In this document: in pieces, positions 17,103 to 26,502 of the stretch | How the letters are laid out: each line of letters starts with the position of its first letter | How positions within the stretch are numbered: the stretch's first letter is position 1 | Program-made: the position numbers and the translations under genes | Notes under the pieces: model-generated | Database searches by the model: none | What the model was told of the DNA's origin: nothing | What the model saw: the letters and a program-made list of their open reading frames with translations, nothing else | Source of the DNA: Pseudoalteromonas arctica | GTDB lineage: Bacteria > Pseudomonadota > Gammaproteobacteria > Enterobacterales > Alteromonadaceae | NCBI RefSeq assembly: GCF_012927645.1 | Contig: NZ_JABBMT010000014.1 | Span: 1-64,000, forward strand | Length of the DNA stretch: 64,000 nucleotides | Reading direction: 5' to 3'

Positions 17103-18115
17103 TGGCGTGCTACCATCGCATGGTTAAGTAAATGTATAACCATCGCAATCGCATGCGGGATCACTTGTTTTGCGGTATCTAAACGGTCGTAATGATCTTT
17201 TGAGTTCAGCACAATACCGCCTTGTGCGTAAGAAAATGCACCGCCTTGTGTTAATAAAGGGCGTACGTCTTGGCTGTTTATATCCAGTGGTGAGAATGTT
17301 TGCATGGCTTGTGTGATCAAGACCGTATCGTTTAGCTGCTCCTGATCATAGTAGTCTTTCACCCAGCTTTCCCAGCTTGCATGATTTAGAGCTGATGTGG
17401 TCCAAGTGTGATGCGGTTGTAGTAGATCAGTCGTGTGAAAAACAAATCCCAACACTTGCGGATTACCACTTTGCAGGTAGCTTTGATACCAATATTGACC
17501 CAAATTATCAATTGGCTGAAAAGGCATCTCTTCAAAGTCATCGTACATACTGTAGTTTGATTGGCTGTCAATACGGTAGTTGGCTTCAGTGATCCCATAG
17601 CTGTTGTACTTTGATGAATCTGCATTGAACCAGCCTGTTTCACCGCCTTGACCGTCATCAAGGTAGTCACCTTTTAACCAAATTGAAGCCAAGTTATCAA
17701 CGATGCCCCACACCGTCAGTTTTTGGTAATTGTAACCACCAAAGTCGTTACCGTGTTGATCAGCCCCTTGGGTATGGTTTTGGAAATGCCAATAGCTGGT
17801 ATATTTTACAATACTCTCAGCAGCTCCCCATATAGGTGCTTGGACACATGAGCCTATCACATTGCCACAAAAGAAGGTATCTTCAAAGTCATCCACATCA
17901 TAGGCGGCTTGGCCTAGTACTTCGGCTAACTGTGTTATCGTCATATTATTTTGTTGTGCATAGCGCGTAAGTGCCGAAAATTGCGTGCTACTCGGATGTT
18001 GCTGCATATAATTTACGGCATCAATAACAATACGTTTGTGAGTTTCTTGGCTAAATGCGTTTGCTTGGCTTGCGCTGAGCAGTAATAATGCTGTTAAAAA
18101 CTGTTTTTTCATCAT
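17099..18115 (-). CDS. Secreted zinc-dependent phospholipase C / P1-nuclease-like hydrolase
   Basis: The 338-residue protein has a signal peptide cleaved near A20 (ASQANA). The pattern of the zinc-dependent phospholipase C/S1-P1 fold is visible: THKRIVIDAV at residues 25-34, an acidic cluster DVDDFED (73-79), WHFQNH (109-114), FHTTDLLQPHHTW (226-238) with H227, D230 and H235/H236, then H245 and E249. These are the expected positions for three-zinc coordination. The mature N-terminus would be Phe rather than the Trp ligand of Bacillus phospholipase C. Substrate (phospholipid or nucleic acid) cannot be decided. It is first gene of a three-gene operon with a parvulin and a coiled-coil protein. 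Confidence 0.78.
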   Translation of the reverse strand: MMKKQFLTALLLLSASQANAFSQETHKRIVIDAVNYMQQHPSSTQFSALTRYAQQNNMTITQLAEVLGQAAYDVDDFEDTFFCGNVIGSCVQAPIWGAAESIVKYTSYWHFQNHTQGADQHGNDFGGYNYQKLTVWGIVDNLASIWLKGDYLDDGQGGETGWFNADSSKYNSYGITEANYRIDSQSNYSMYDDFEEMPFQPIDNLGQYWYQSYLQSGNPQVLGFVFHTTDLLQPHHTWTTSALNHASWESWVKDYYDQEQLNDTVLITQAMQTFSPLDINSQDVRPLLTQGGAFSYAQGGIVLNSKDHYDRLDTAKQVIPHAIAMVIHLLNHAMVARQ

Positions 18116-18310
18116 GTTCTCATAGTGTTGTGGAGTAATTTCTAATATTAGAAAGTAGGGTCGTTACACTATAATGATAAAATAATTAAACATTTAATTA
18201 ATAACATTACCTAATATGGGACTTTGGTGTTAGAGCTTTTTTACGTTATATACTTATACCCAAGCCACCTCAAGATGCAGATAATAAGAATAATACGTGT
18301 AGATTATTTG

Positions 18311-18775
18311 TTATGAACTCATTTGCTGCTGCGCAGCCTTGTTAATTGCAACTATGTTACTGGTATTAAATAAGTAGCTTTTCACGATGCTGTTAAACAT
18401 CCTGAGTGCATAACGCCAAGCTTGCTCTAAGCTCGGCGTAAATTCCCGTCCCAAATGAATTTTCAGCGCCGCTATAAAAGCATGACACACTAAATCAACG
18501 TCCTGACAAGTAAGGCCAGATTTGCTGAGGTTATTAGCATGATAATGAATAAAAGGTAATACAGACAATAAGCTATCTAAATGGGTAATAGTGCGTTCCA
18601 ATGAGCAATACAAACAATAACTTTTTTCAGTTATTACCTCACGGCTTGGCCATTGTATAGTTAGGGCATGACGTTTTAACAGCACATGAAAAGTAACTGT
18701 GAAACAGTGAAAGTTGGGTTTTATTATTGCGATACTTTGTAATAACATTTTTTGATGATGAGCAGAAATACTCAT
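18311..18775 (-). CDS. Globin-like protein, possibly divergent
   Basis: The 154-residue helical protein resembles bacterial single-domain globins. LLQSIAIIKPNFHCFTVTFHVLL fits helix A/B, HLDSLLSVLPFIHYHANNLSKSGLTCQDVDLVCHAFIAALKIHLGREFT fits helices E-G with the usual 'H..G(V/L)...D..(V)' block, and PSLEQAWRYALRMFNSIVKSYLF fits helix H. H79 is the best candidate proximal histidine. The middle region and CD corner are unusual and rich in Cys and Tyr, so heme binding is not certain. It stands alone, 195 bp from the phospholipase gene on the same strand. If functional, it would bind oxygen or nitric oxide. Confidence 0.6.
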   Translation of the reverse strand: MSISAHHQKMLLQSIAIIKPNFHCFTVTFHVLLKRHALTIQWPSREVITEKSYCLYCSLERTITHLDSLLSVLPFIHYHANNLSKSGLTCQDVDLVCHAFIAALKIHLGREFTPSLEQAWRYALRMFNSIVKSYLFNTSNIVAINKAAQQQMSS

Positions 18776-19129
18776 AATACGCTCTCTAAATAGCCTTAAA
18801 TATGCAGGTTGCCATTAAAAACTTAGTATAGACGCTGTATTGGAAAAGGTGAGTAAATCTATAAAAATTGCGTCATAGCATACTGTATTAATGCCAGTAA
18901 CTGCTTAATTTGGGGTTTTGAACTATTGCGATTACCGTGACTTGCTAAGGCAAGCTTAATCCGCTGACGGGGTCAGTCCAATATGGTGTTAAATACGTAG
19001 TTGAGTGTTTGTAATCAAAATTGGTTTAAGAAAAGTTTAGCAAAATACTATGTTGGTTTTTAAAAAAAGGCGTTTTCGGTGTGGTCATAGCGAATTGTTC
19101 TAATCTAGTTATTCTTTACCAGTTTTTGG
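18776..19129. other. Intergenic region between the globin-like gene and the metY promoter
   Basis: About 350 bp are AT-rich with stop codons in all frames. I see no gene, repeat or hairpin of note. The globin-like gene's promoter must lie at its left side. Confidence 0.5.
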
Positions 19130-19158
19130 TTGCTAATTCCAACAAGCCTCTTTATAAT
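19130..19158 (+). promoter_or_regulatory. Sigma-70 promoter of metY-rimP-nusA-infB
   Basis: TTGCTA (19130-19135) and TATAAT (19153-19158) are separated by exactly 17 bp and followed by the GC-rich discriminator AGCCGCC, typical of growth-rate-controlled stable-RNA promoters. Transcription would start near 19166, about 57 nt before the tRNA. Confidence 0.8.
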
Positions 19159-19222
19159 AGCCGCCATTGTCTAGCTCGCTTAATTAGCTAGGCAGGTATC
19201 AGATTATTTTGATACCAGTTGG

Positions 19223-19299
<77 letters not shown>

Positions 19300-19615
19300 A
19301 GTTTTGAGATAAGCTATTAGTTTAATTAATGTTTCTCATTGCTTGAAGCTATACTTTTGAGTAGCGATTTTAGTTACTAATTCGAAGTCGCGCATTCTAT
19401 GTAATGCGCGTTTTGCGTTTAAGCCTTTGGGTTTATAGATGGTGTTAACTATCCGCAACCAAGCTTGGCCCATGGCCACACAGTTTTATGCTTTAGGTGT
19501 GACGCCCCGCTTGGTTCGGGGCGTTGTTGTATCTGCACCACTTGATTTTAACCCAAGGAATAAGCTAAGTATTTTAGGGCTATAAGCCCTTTTTTTGTTT
19601 GTATGGAGAATTTTC
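19300..19615 (+). promoter_or_regulatory. Leader between metY and rimP with three hairpins
   Basis: No gene is present. Three stem-loops follow the tRNA: CGCGCATT/AATGCGCG (19389-19410, then TTTT), ACGCCCCG/CGGGGCGT (19502-19524) and AGGGCT/AGCCCT (19576-19590) followed by seven T. The last is a canonical intrinsic terminator 18 bp before the rimP start. Together they may end the tRNA transcript and attenuate the downstream operon. Confidence 0.7.
19576..19597 (+). terminator. Intrinsic terminator/attenuator just upstream of rimP
   Basis: The six-pair stem AGGGCT-ATA-AGCCCT is followed by T7. It lies inside the operon ahead of rimP, so partial read-through is needed for rimP-nusA-infB expression from the metY promoter. 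Confidence 0.75.
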
Positions 19616-20071
19616 GTGACAAAACTTGAGCAAGATTTATTAACCATGCTTTCACCGTCAGTTGAAATGTTAGGCTTTGAATTACATGGTCTAGAGTTTG
19701 TGCAAGCGGGTCGCCATTCTACGCTTAGGGTCTATATCGATCACGAAGCGGGGATCTCGGTTGATAACTGTGCTGATGCAAGTCGTCAAATAAGCGCAAT
19801 TTTAGATGTCGAAGACCCGATTACAAATGAATATGATTTGGAAGTATCGTCTCCTGGTGTTGATCGTCTATTATTCAAACAAGATCACTACGAGAAGGCG
19901 CAAGGAGAGGAAGTACGCGTGCGTACTAAACTTCCACAAGACGGTCGTCGTAATTTTAAAGGCGATCTAATAGCAGTTAGCAGTGATATGATCACACTTT
20001 CATATGACGGTACTGAGCAATTAATCATGCTAAGTAACATTGAACGTGCGAATATTATCGCAAAGTTTTAA
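19616..20071 (+). CDS. rimP: Ribosome maturation factor RimP
   Basis: The GTG at 19616 (VTKLEQDLLTMLSPSVEMLGFEL) is preferred over an upstream in-frame start at 19595 because it follows TGGAGA and gives the family's usual N-terminus; length 151 residues. RimP helps assemble the 30S subunit. Family motifs are HGLEFVQAGRHSTLRVYID, SRQISAILDVEDPI and YDLEVSSPGVDRLL. The gene is first of the rimP-nusA-infB coding series. Confidence 0.95.
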   Translation: MTKLEQDLLTMLSPSVEMLGFELHGLEFVQAGRHSTLRVYIDHEAGISVDNCADASRQISAILDVEDPITNEYDLEVSSPGVDRLLFKQDHYEKAQGEEVRVRTKLPQDGRRNFKGDLIAVSSDMITLSYDGTEQLIMLSNIERANIIAKF

Positions 20072-20109
20072 TTCGAGTGCGAAGGAATAGGGCAAGCGAG
20101 GCATAACCC

Positions 20110-21609
20110 ATGGCAAAAGAGATATTATTGGTTGCTGAAGCCGTTTCCAATGAGAAAGCGGTTCCAAAAGAAAAGATTTTCGAAGCGTTAGAGTTCGCAT
20201 TAGCGACTGCGACTAAGAAAAAACATACGGGTGAAATTGAAGTCCGTGTTGCAATTGACCGTAAAACAGGTGACTACGACACTTACCGTCGTTGGCAGAT
20301 TGCTGCAGTACTTGAAGATGGCTCATTAGAGCACCCATACAGCGAAATCACGTTAGAAGCGGCTCAGGTTGATGACCCAGATATTAAGATTGGTGATTTC
20401 ATTGAAGAGCAAATCGAGTCAATTAAATTTGACCGTATTACTACACAAATGGCAAAGCAAGTAATCGTACAAAAAGTACGAGAAGCTGAGCGTGCATTAG
20501 TTGTTGAAGCGTATAAGGATCAACAAGGTGAGCTGGTAACAGGTGTTGTGAAAAAAGCAACGCGTGATGCAATCGTTTTAGATTTAGGTAACAATGCTGA
20601 AGCGGTTATTTACCGTGATGACATGCTACCACGTGAAAACTTCCGTCCTGGCGACCGTATTCGTGGTTTGCTTTACGAAGTAAAACCAGATGCACGTGGT
20701 GCACAGCTATTTGTAACGCGTTCTAAGCCTGAAATGCTGATGGAATTATTCCGCATTGAGGTGCCAGAAATTGGTGAAGAAATGATTGAATTACGTGCTG
20801 CAGCGCGTGATCCAGGTTCGCGTGCTAAAATCGCCGTTAAATCTAACGACAAACGTATCGACCCTATTGGTGCTTGTGTTGGTATGCGTGGTGCTCGTGT
20901 GCAAGCTGTCTCTACCGAGTTAGGTGGTGAGCGTGTTGATATCGTACTTTACGATGATAATCCAGCGCAGTTTGTTATTAATGCTATGTCACCGGCTGAA
21001 GTTGCGTCAATCGTAATGGATGAAGACACCCATTCAATGGATATCGCTGTTGAAGCAGATAACTTAGCACAAGCAATTGGTCGTAACGGCCAAAACGTTC
21101 GTCTTGCTAGCCAGTTAACTGGTTGGGAATTGAATGTAATGACAGTTGAAGAGATGCGTACTAAGAACGAAGCTGAATCGGATAAGTTAATTAACTTATT
21201 CACAGAAAGCCTAGACATTGATGAAGATTTTGCAACGCTGCTCATCAATGAAGGTTTCTCAACCCTTGAAGAAGTTGCATACGTACCTGCGTCTGAGTTT
21301 TTAGAAATTGATGGTTTAGACGAAGATACTGTTGATTTGTTACGCTCACGCGCAAAAGATGCATTAACGACTAAAGCACTAAAAACAGAAGAAAGCCTAG
21401 ACGGTGCAGAGCCTGCTGAAGACTTATTAGCACTAGAAGGATTAGAGCGTCACCTTGCGTTTGTTATGGCAAGCAAAGGTGTAGTAACGCTTGAAGATTT
21501 AGCTGAGCAAGGTATTGATGAATTAGTTGATATCACAGAAGTTTCTCCTGAAGAAGCTGGTAAGCTCATTATGGCTGCGCGTAACATTTGTTGGTTCGCA
21601 GACGAGTAA
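20110..21609 (+). CDS. nusA: Transcription termination/antitermination factor NusA
   Basis: The 499-residue length equals that of gammaproteobacterial NusA. It has an N-terminal RNA-polymerase-binding domain, an S1 domain ([23 protein letters not shown]) from about residue 135, two KH domains ([17 protein letters not shown] and [14 protein letters not shown]), and two acidic C-terminal repeats (from about 364 and 440) with helix-hairpin-helix character. NusA modulates pausing, intrinsic termination and rRNA antitermination. It may regulate its own operon through the hairpins upstream of rimP. Confidence 0.97.
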   Translation: MAKEILLVAEAVSNEKAVPKEKIFEALEFALATATKKKHTGEIEVRVAIDRKTGDYDTYRRWQIAAVLEDGSLEHPYSEITLEAAQVDDPDIKIGDFIEEQIESIKFDRITTQMAKQVIVQKVREAERALVVEAYKDQQGELVTGVVKKATRDAIVLDLGNNAEAVIYRDDMLPRENFRPGDRIRGLLYEVKPDARGAQLFVTRSKPEMLMELFRIEVPEIGEEMIELRAAARDPGSRAKIAVKSNDKRIDPIGACVGMRGARVQAVSTELGGERVDIVLYDDNPAQFVINAMSPAEVASIVMDEDTHSMDIAVEADNLAQAIGRNGQNVRLASQLTGWELNVMTVEEMRTKNEAESDKLINLFTESLDIDEDFATLLINEGFSTLEEVAYVPASEFLEIDGLDEDTVDLLRSRAKDALTTKALKTEESLDGAEPAEDLLALEGLERHLAFVMASKGVVTLEDLAEQGIDELVDITEVSPEEAGKLIMAARNICWFADE

Positions 21610-21634
21610 TTTATTAACGGAGGTATTAGAGACT

Positions 21635-24292
21635 ATGGCAGAAGTAAATGTTGAAAAACTAGCCGGGGATATTGGTACAACTGTCGATAAATTGCTGCAA
21701 CAATTATCGCAAGCCGGTATCACTAAGCAAGCGGATGATAATGTAACTGAAGCTGAAAAAGCAACGTTACTTGATCACTTAAGCAAGCAACATGGCGGTA
21801 CAGGCTCAGACGGCCCAGCACGCATGACATTACAACGTAAGAGTAAAAGCACATTAAGTGTGACGGGTTCTACCGGTCAAGCAAAATCAGTGCAAGTTGA
21901 AGTTCGTAAAACACGTACTTACGTGAAGAAAAGCGCTGTTGAGCAAGAACAAGAGCAAGCACGCATTGCAGCTGAAGAGGCTGCACGTCGTGAGCAGGAG
22001 CAACAAGCTGCAAAAGAAGCCGCTGAGCTAAAAGCAAAACAAGACGCAGAGCGTAAAGCCAAAGAAGAGGCTGACCGTAAAGCGAGAGAAGAAGCTAAAC
22101 GTAAAGCCGATGCTGAACGTGCAGCAAAACAGAAGCAGATGACTCCAGAACAAAGCGCTAAATCTGAAAAAGATCGCGTTGAAGCTGAGCGTCTGCAAAA
22201 AGAAGCAGAAGAGGCCGCATTGAAGAAAGCTGAAGAAGAAGCGAAACGTCAAGCTGAAGAGGCAAGAAAGCTAGCAGAAGAAAATTCAGCTCGCTGGAAG
22301 AAAGAAGAAGAAGAACGTAAGAAGCGTGAAGAAACCGCTGATCACCACCTTACGACTTCAACTTACGCACGTGAAGCAGAAGATGTTGCTGATGCGCGTG
22401 ATGAGCAAGGTACACGCCGTGCGAAGAAAAAGAAAAAAGCCCCAGCGAAAGAGAAATTCGTTTCTTCAAGAGGCAAGAAAAGCAAGCTAAAAGCACCTGC
22501 TTCACTACAACATGGTTTCCAAAAACCAACAATTGATGTGAAAAACGAAGTGCGTATTAGTGAAACAATTACAGTTGCCGAGCTTGCATCACGCATGGCT
22601 GTTAAAGGTGCTGAAGTTGTAAAAACAATGATGAAAATGGGTGACATGGTTACCATTAACCAAGTGATTGACCAAGAAGCTGCACAACTTGTCGCAGAAG
22701 AAATGGGTCACAAGGTTATTATTGTTAAAGAAAACGAATTAGAGCAAACCGTGCTTAATGACCGCCATGAAGATGGTAAGTCTGAGCCACGTGCGCCAGT
22801 AGTGACTGTAATGGGTCACGTTGACCATGGTAAAACGTCAACACTTGATTATATTCGTGAAGCAAAAGTAGCGTCTGGCGAAGCCGGCGGTATTACTCAA
22901 CACATTGGTGCTTACCATGTTGATGTGAACGGCAACATGATCACCTTCTTAGATACGCCTGGTCACGCGGCATTTACATCTATGCGTGCGCGTGGTGCTA
23001 AAGCGACAGATATCGTAATCCTAGTGGTTGCAGCAGATGATGGTGTAATGCCACAAACTAAAGAAGCAGTACAGCATGCGCGTGCAGCTGGCGTGCCTTT
23101 AATCATCGCTGTTAACAAAATGGATAAAGAAGGCGTAGACCCAGATCGCGTTAAGAACGAGCTTGCTCAACTAGACGTTATTCCTGAAGAGTGGGGCGGT
23201 GATACACAATACGTGCATATCTCTGCTAAAACTGGTTTAGGTATTGATGAGCTGTTAGAAGCTGTATTAATGCAAGCTGAGTTGTTAGAGCTTACTGCAC
23301 CAAGTGTAGGTATGGCGGCAGGTGTTGTAATTGAATCGCGTCTTGATAAAGGCCGTGGTCCAGTTGCTTCAGTACTTGTACAATCAGGTACGCTTAACCA
23401 AGGTGACATTGTATTATGTGGTCTTGAGTATGGCCGTGTTCGTGCAATGCGCGATGAAAACGGTAAAGACATCAAATCTGCAGGTCCTTCAATCCCCGTT
23501 GAGATTTTAGGTCTATCTGGTATTCCAGCTGCCGGTGATGAAGCAACAGTAGTTAAAGACGAGCGTAAAGCCCGTGAAGTTGCCCTTTATCGTCAAGGTA
23601 AGTTCCGCGATGTTAAACTAGCGCGTCAACAAAAAGCGAAGCTTGAAAACATGTTTACTAACATGACTGACGGCGATATCTCTGAAGTTAACGTAGTACT
23701 TAAAGCAGACGTTCAAGGTTCAATCGAAGCAATCTCTGATTCATTGACTAAACTGTCAACTGATGAAGTTAAAGTGAAGATTGTTGGTTCTGGCGTAGGT
23801 GGGATCACAGAAACTGATGCAACCCTTGCAGCAGCATCTAACGCAATCGTAGTTGGCTTTAATGTTCGTGCTGATGCTTCAGCGCGTAAAGTAATTGAGT
23901 CTGAAAACTTAGACTTACGTTACTACAGCGTTATCTACAGCTTGATTGACGAAGTGAAGCAAGCTATGTCTGGTATGTTAGCGCCTGAATTTAAGCAAGA
24001 GATCATTGGCCTAGCTGAAGTTCGTGATGTATTCAAGTCACCTAAAATTGGCGCAATCGCTGGTTGTATGGTTACTGAAGGTGTTGTTAAACGTAGCGCA
24101 CCAATTCGTGTATTACGTGAAAATGTGGTTATTTACGAAGGTGAACTTGAGTCACTTCGTCGCTTTAAAGACGATGTTGCTGATGTTCGTAACGGCATGG
24201 AATGTGGTATCGGCGTTAAGAACTATAACGACGTTCGCGTTGGTGACCAAATCGAAGTATTCGAAACAGTTGAAGTACAACGTACACTTTAA
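21635..24292 (+). CDS. infB: Translation initiation factor IF-2
   Basis: The start is ATG 21635 behind GGAGG ([24 protein letters not shown]), giving 885 residues. It has an IF2 N-terminal domain, then a highly charged Ala/Glu/Lys/Arg-rich linker (about 95-270). The GTPase follows with GHVDHGKTS (G1), the DTPGHAAF G3 motif and NKMD (G4), then domains II-IV ending in [14 protein letters not shown]-2 brings initiator tRNA to the ribosome, so its pairing with metY is meaningful. Internal starts that give shorter IF-2 forms in E. coli may exist here but I could not single one out. Confidence 0.97.
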   Translation: MAEVNVEKLAGDIGTTVDKLLQQLSQAGITKQADDNVTEAEKATLLDHLSKQHGGTGSDGPARMTLQRKSKSTLSVTGSTGQAKSVQVEVRKTRTYVKKSAVEQEQEQARIAAEEAARREQEQQAAKEAAELKAKQDAERKAKEEADRKAREEAKRKADAERAAKQKQMTPEQSAKSEKDRVEAERLQKEAEEAALKKAEEEAKRQAEEARKLAEENSARWKKEEEERKKREETADHHLTTSTYAREAEDVADARDEQGTRRAKKKKKAPAKEKFVSSRGKKSKLKAPASLQHGFQKPTIDVKNEVRISETITVAELASRMAVKGAEVVKTMMKMGDMVTINQVIDQEAAQLVAEEMGHKVIIVKENELEQTVLNDRHEDGKSEPRAPVVTVMGHVDHGKTSTLDYIREAKVASGEAGGITQHIGAYHVDVNGNMITFLDTPGHAAFTSMRARGAKATDIVILVVAADDGVMPQTKEAVQHARAAGVPLIIAVNKMDKEGVDPDRVKNELAQLDVIPEEWGGDTQYVHISAKTGLGIDELLEAVLMQAELLELTAPSVGMAAGVVIESRLDKGRGPVASVLVQSGTLNQGDIVLCGLEYGRVRAMRDENGKDIKSAGPSIPVEILGLSGIPAAGDEATVVKDERKAREVALYRQGKFRDVKLARQQKAKLENMFTNMTDGDISEVNVVLKADVQGSIEAISDSLTKLSTDEVKVKIVGSGVGGITETDATLAAASNAIVVGFNVRADASARKVIESENLDLRYYSVIYSLIDEVKQAMSGMLAPEFKQEIIGLAEVRDVFKSPKIGAIAGCMVTEGVVKRSAPIRVLRENVVIYEGELESLRRFKDDVADVRNGMECGIGVKNYNDVRVGDQIEVFETVEVQRTL

Positions 24293-24313
24293 TTGCTCGT
24301 AAGCTAAGATAAT

Positions 24314-24340
24314 AAATGGGGGCTTAGCCCCCATTTGTGT
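24314..24340 (+). terminator. Terminator-like hairpin between infB and rbfA
   Basis: AAATGGGGGCT pairs with AGCCCCCATTT almost without a loop, followed by GTGT rather than a T-run. It may be a partial terminator or a processing site. Confidence 0.65.
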
Positions 24341-24402
24341 ATTTATTATTTAAATAACTTATTTATATTTCTCAATAAGTTATAAATTCAGAGTAGAGTA
24401 TA

Positions 24403-24849
24403 ATGAGAGAGTTTTCTCGTACAGATCGTGTTGCTCAGCAAATCCAAAAAGAGATTGCTGTTATTTTGCAACGTGAAATTAAAGATCCACGTTTAGGCAT
24501 GGTTACAGTATCAGCTGTAGAAGTATCACGTGATTTATCTTACGCAAAAATCTTTATTACCGTGTTTAACACCCAAGATGAAGATGCTGCAAAGCAAAGC
24601 GCTAAAGTATTAAATGAAGCCACTGGCTATATTCGCTCGTTATTGGGCAAGCGTATTCGTGCTCGTATTATGCCTGAGCTTAAATTCGTGGTTGATAACT
24701 CACTAATGGAAGGGATGCGCATCTCTAACTTAGTAGACTCAGTTATCCGTGAAGATAATGCAAAGCATGTACCTGATGCGGATGATGCAGGTAGCCAAGG
24801 TCAAACAGATAGCGAAGAAGGCACAAATACAGATGGCAAAGCGCAGTAA
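24403..24849 (+). CDS. rbfA: Ribosome-binding factor A
   Basis: The 148-residue KH-fold protein begins [20 protein letters not shown] and has the RbfA core [25 protein letters not shown], then [16 protein letters not shown]. An acidic, disordered tail follows ([18 protein letters not shown]). It matures 16S rRNA in the 30S subunit and matters most in the cold. It overlaps truB by 17 bp, indicating translational coupling. Confidence 0.96.
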   Translation: MREFSRTDRVAQQIQKEIAVILQREIKDPRLGMVTVSAVEVSRDLSYAKIFITVFNTQDEDAAKQSAKVLNEATGYIRSLLGKRIRARIMPELKFVVDNSLMEGMRISNLVDSVIREDNAKHVPDADDAGSQGQTDSEEGTNTDGKAQ

Positions 24850-25783
24850 AGGCCGCCCAGTTGACGGTATTTTGTTGTTAAACAAAGCAATAGGCATTTC
24901 ATCAAATAAAGCGTTACAGCAAGCTAAAAGTGTGTATTTTGCACAAAAAGCGGGGCACACCGGTGCCCTTGACCCTTTAGCCACCGGCATGCTGCCAATT
25001 TGTTTTGGTGAAGCCACTAAGTTTACCCAGTTTTTACTCGATACTGATAAAACCTATGTGGTACGCGCTAAATTAGGTGAAAGAACAACAACATCAGATT
25101 CTGATGGCGAGATTGTTAGCACTAAAGGTGTCAATGTGACGGCTGAGCAGCTTAATGCAGAAATTACTAAGTTTTTAGGTGAATCAGATCAATACCCGTC
25201 AATGTATTCAGCGCTAAAGTATCAAGGCAAACCGTTATATAAATATGCGCGTGAAGGCATTGAAGTCCCGCGCAAGTGTCGAAAAATCAATGTATTTAGT
25301 TTAACGCTTGATGAGTTTGATGAAGCGAACAACGAAGTGCAAATGACTGCTCATGTATCTAAGGGCACCTACATCCGCACTATTGTTGACGATTTAGGTG
25401 AAAACCTGGGTTGTGGCGCGCATGTTATTATGCTTCACCGCTCTGCTGTTGGTCATTACCCAGTGGATAAAATGGTGTCACTTGAGCAGTTAGAAGAGTT
25501 ACTTGCTAAAGCGAAAGAGCAAGATTTAAGCCCGTCTACTTACCTTGATGAACTGTTATTACCAATGGATACCGCTTTAGTTGATTTACCTGTGGTTGAG
25601 CTCAGTAAAGAACAAGGGATTTCATTCAGTCATGGTCAGGCGGTTGTGCTTGATATTGAACTGCCAGAAGGCGCAATTAAAGTGCTCGCTGATGGTGTAT
25701 TTATTGGTACTGGAGAAAGAAATCCTGATGGCCATTTAAAGTCAAAACGCGGCTTGTCAAATCAGCAAGAAACAACAACGTAA
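24833..25783 (+). CDS. truB: tRNA pseudouridine(55) synthase TruB
   Basis: The chosen start is ATG 24833 ([18 protein letters not shown]), which gives the family N-terminus and 316 residues; earlier in-frame starts lie deep within rbfA. The catalytic Asp is in [51 protein letters not shown] and [14 protein letters not shown] are family blocks, and the C-terminal PUA-like region ends at about residue 310. The enzyme makes pseudouridine 55 in the T-loop of tRNAs. Confidence 0.96.
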   Translation: MAKRSKGRPVDGILLLNKAIGISSNKALQQAKSVYFAQKAGHTGALDPLATGMLPICFGEATKFTQFLLDTDKTYVVRAKLGERTTTSDSDGEIVSTKGVNVTAEQLNAEITKFLGESDQYPSMYSALKYQGKPLYKYAREGIEVPRKCRKINVFSLTLDEFDEANNEVQMTAHVSKGTYIRTIVDDLGENLGCGAHVIMLHRSAVGHYPVDKMVSLEQLEELLAKAKEQDLSPSTYLDELLLPMDTALVDLPVVELSKEQGISFSHGQAVVLDIELPEGAIKVLADGVFIGTGERNPDGHLKSKRGLSNQQETTT

Positions 25784-25791
25784 AGTTTAGC

Positions 25792-25819
25792 TTGTAGTTA
25801 TTGTCGTAGCTGGTAGAAT
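25792..25819 (+). promoter_or_regulatory. Probable rpsO promoter
   Basis: TTGTAG (25792-25797), a 16-bp spacer and TAGAAT (25814-25819), preceded by TGG as an extended -10 and followed by the GC-rich ACGCCCGC discriminator. It would start transcription about 65 nt before rpsO. Confidence 0.6.
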
Positions 25820-25891
25820 ACGCCCGCTAAACGTTTTGGCTGAATTAGTGATCGGCTAAGACACCTTTTAAATTTTATTTTTGGAGTTACT

Positions 25892-26161
25892 ATGTCACTA
25901 AGCAATCAAGAAAAGATCGATATCATCGCAAAATTCGCACGTGCAGAGGGCGACACTGGTTCACCTGAAGTACAAGTTGCACTTCTTACTTTTGATATCA
26001 ACAAGCTTCAAGGTCACTTTGCTGATCACAAGCATGACTTCCACTCACGTCGTGGTCTGCTTCGTAAAGTAAGCACTCGCCGTAAACTGCTTGATTACCT
26101 AAAAGGTAAAGACATTGCACGTTATACTGCGTTAATCCAAGAACTTGGCCTACGTCGCTAA
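25892..26161 (+). CDS. rpsO: 30S ribosomal protein S15
   Basis: The 89-residue length is canonical. The sequence carries S15 signatures: [42 protein letters not shown] and [13 protein letters not shown]15 binds 16S rRNA early in 30S assembly and in E. coli represses its own mRNA through a leader pseudoknot; the 70-nt leader here could do the same. The gene is followed by a terminator and then pnp, as in E. coli. Confidence 0.98.
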   Translation: MSLSNQEKIDIIAKFARAEGDTGSPEVQVALLTFDINKLQGHFADHKHDFHSRRGLLRKVSTRRKLLDYLKGKDIARYTALIQELGLRR

Positions 26162-26175
26162 GAACTAGATTTCAT

Positions 26176-26204
26176 AAAAAGGAGCTTGTTAGCTCCTTTT
26201 TTTG
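26176..26204 (+). terminator. Terminator after rpsO
   Basis: AAAAAGGAGCT pairs with AGCTCCTTTTT around TGTT, followed by TT. In E. coli an equivalent hairpin allows partial read-through into pnp. Confidence 0.9.
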
Positions 26205-26365
26205 TGCCTGAAATTTGTCACAGGTTTTGCTGCTTTTATCCTAAAATGCTTGAAAAACAAGCTTAAATCCCCACCATTACATACAGCAATGTATTCAAGT
26301 AACAAGAGCATTATAATCTGGTTGCTGGACTCGCATTTTTACGTTGCTTTGGTATATACTATGCG

Positions 26366-26389
26366 CGTAGATAAAAAGGTTTATCTACG
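26366..26389 (+). promoter_or_regulatory. pnp leader hairpin, candidate RNase III site
   Basis: CGTAGATAAA and TTTATCTACG form a perfect 10-bp stem with loop AAGG, 113 bp before the pnp start. The leader of pnp in E. coli has a stem cut by RNase III that allows PNPase to repress its own mRNA; this hairpin is a positional analogue. A -10-like TATACT lies just upstream at 26355-26360. Confidence 0.55.
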
Positions 26390-26502
26390 GTTATTTACAT
26401 CATTGCCAATTGTAGTACTTAATTGATTTCCAACTGAATACAATTATGTACTGTAATTGGTACTTTGATGGAACACTTATTTACATTTAAAGGATATTTT
26501 AA

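Noticed and set aside
18250..18285. Sequence ATACCCAAGCCACCTC followed by AAGATGCAG, which resembles an intergenic repeat seen in marine gammaproteobacteria
   Set aside because: Only one copy is visible in the window, so a repeat family cannot be supported from this sequence alone.
22000..22450. Repetitive Lys/Glu/Ala-coding tract that looks like a tandem repeat
   Set aside because: It is the known charged linker of IF-2, with irregular codons and no exact repeat unit.
26202..26426. 74-residue open frame between rpsO and pnp
   Set aside because: It begins inside the rpsO terminator region, overlaps the pnp leader hairpin, and its product looks like no protein family; chance frame in AT-rich DNA.
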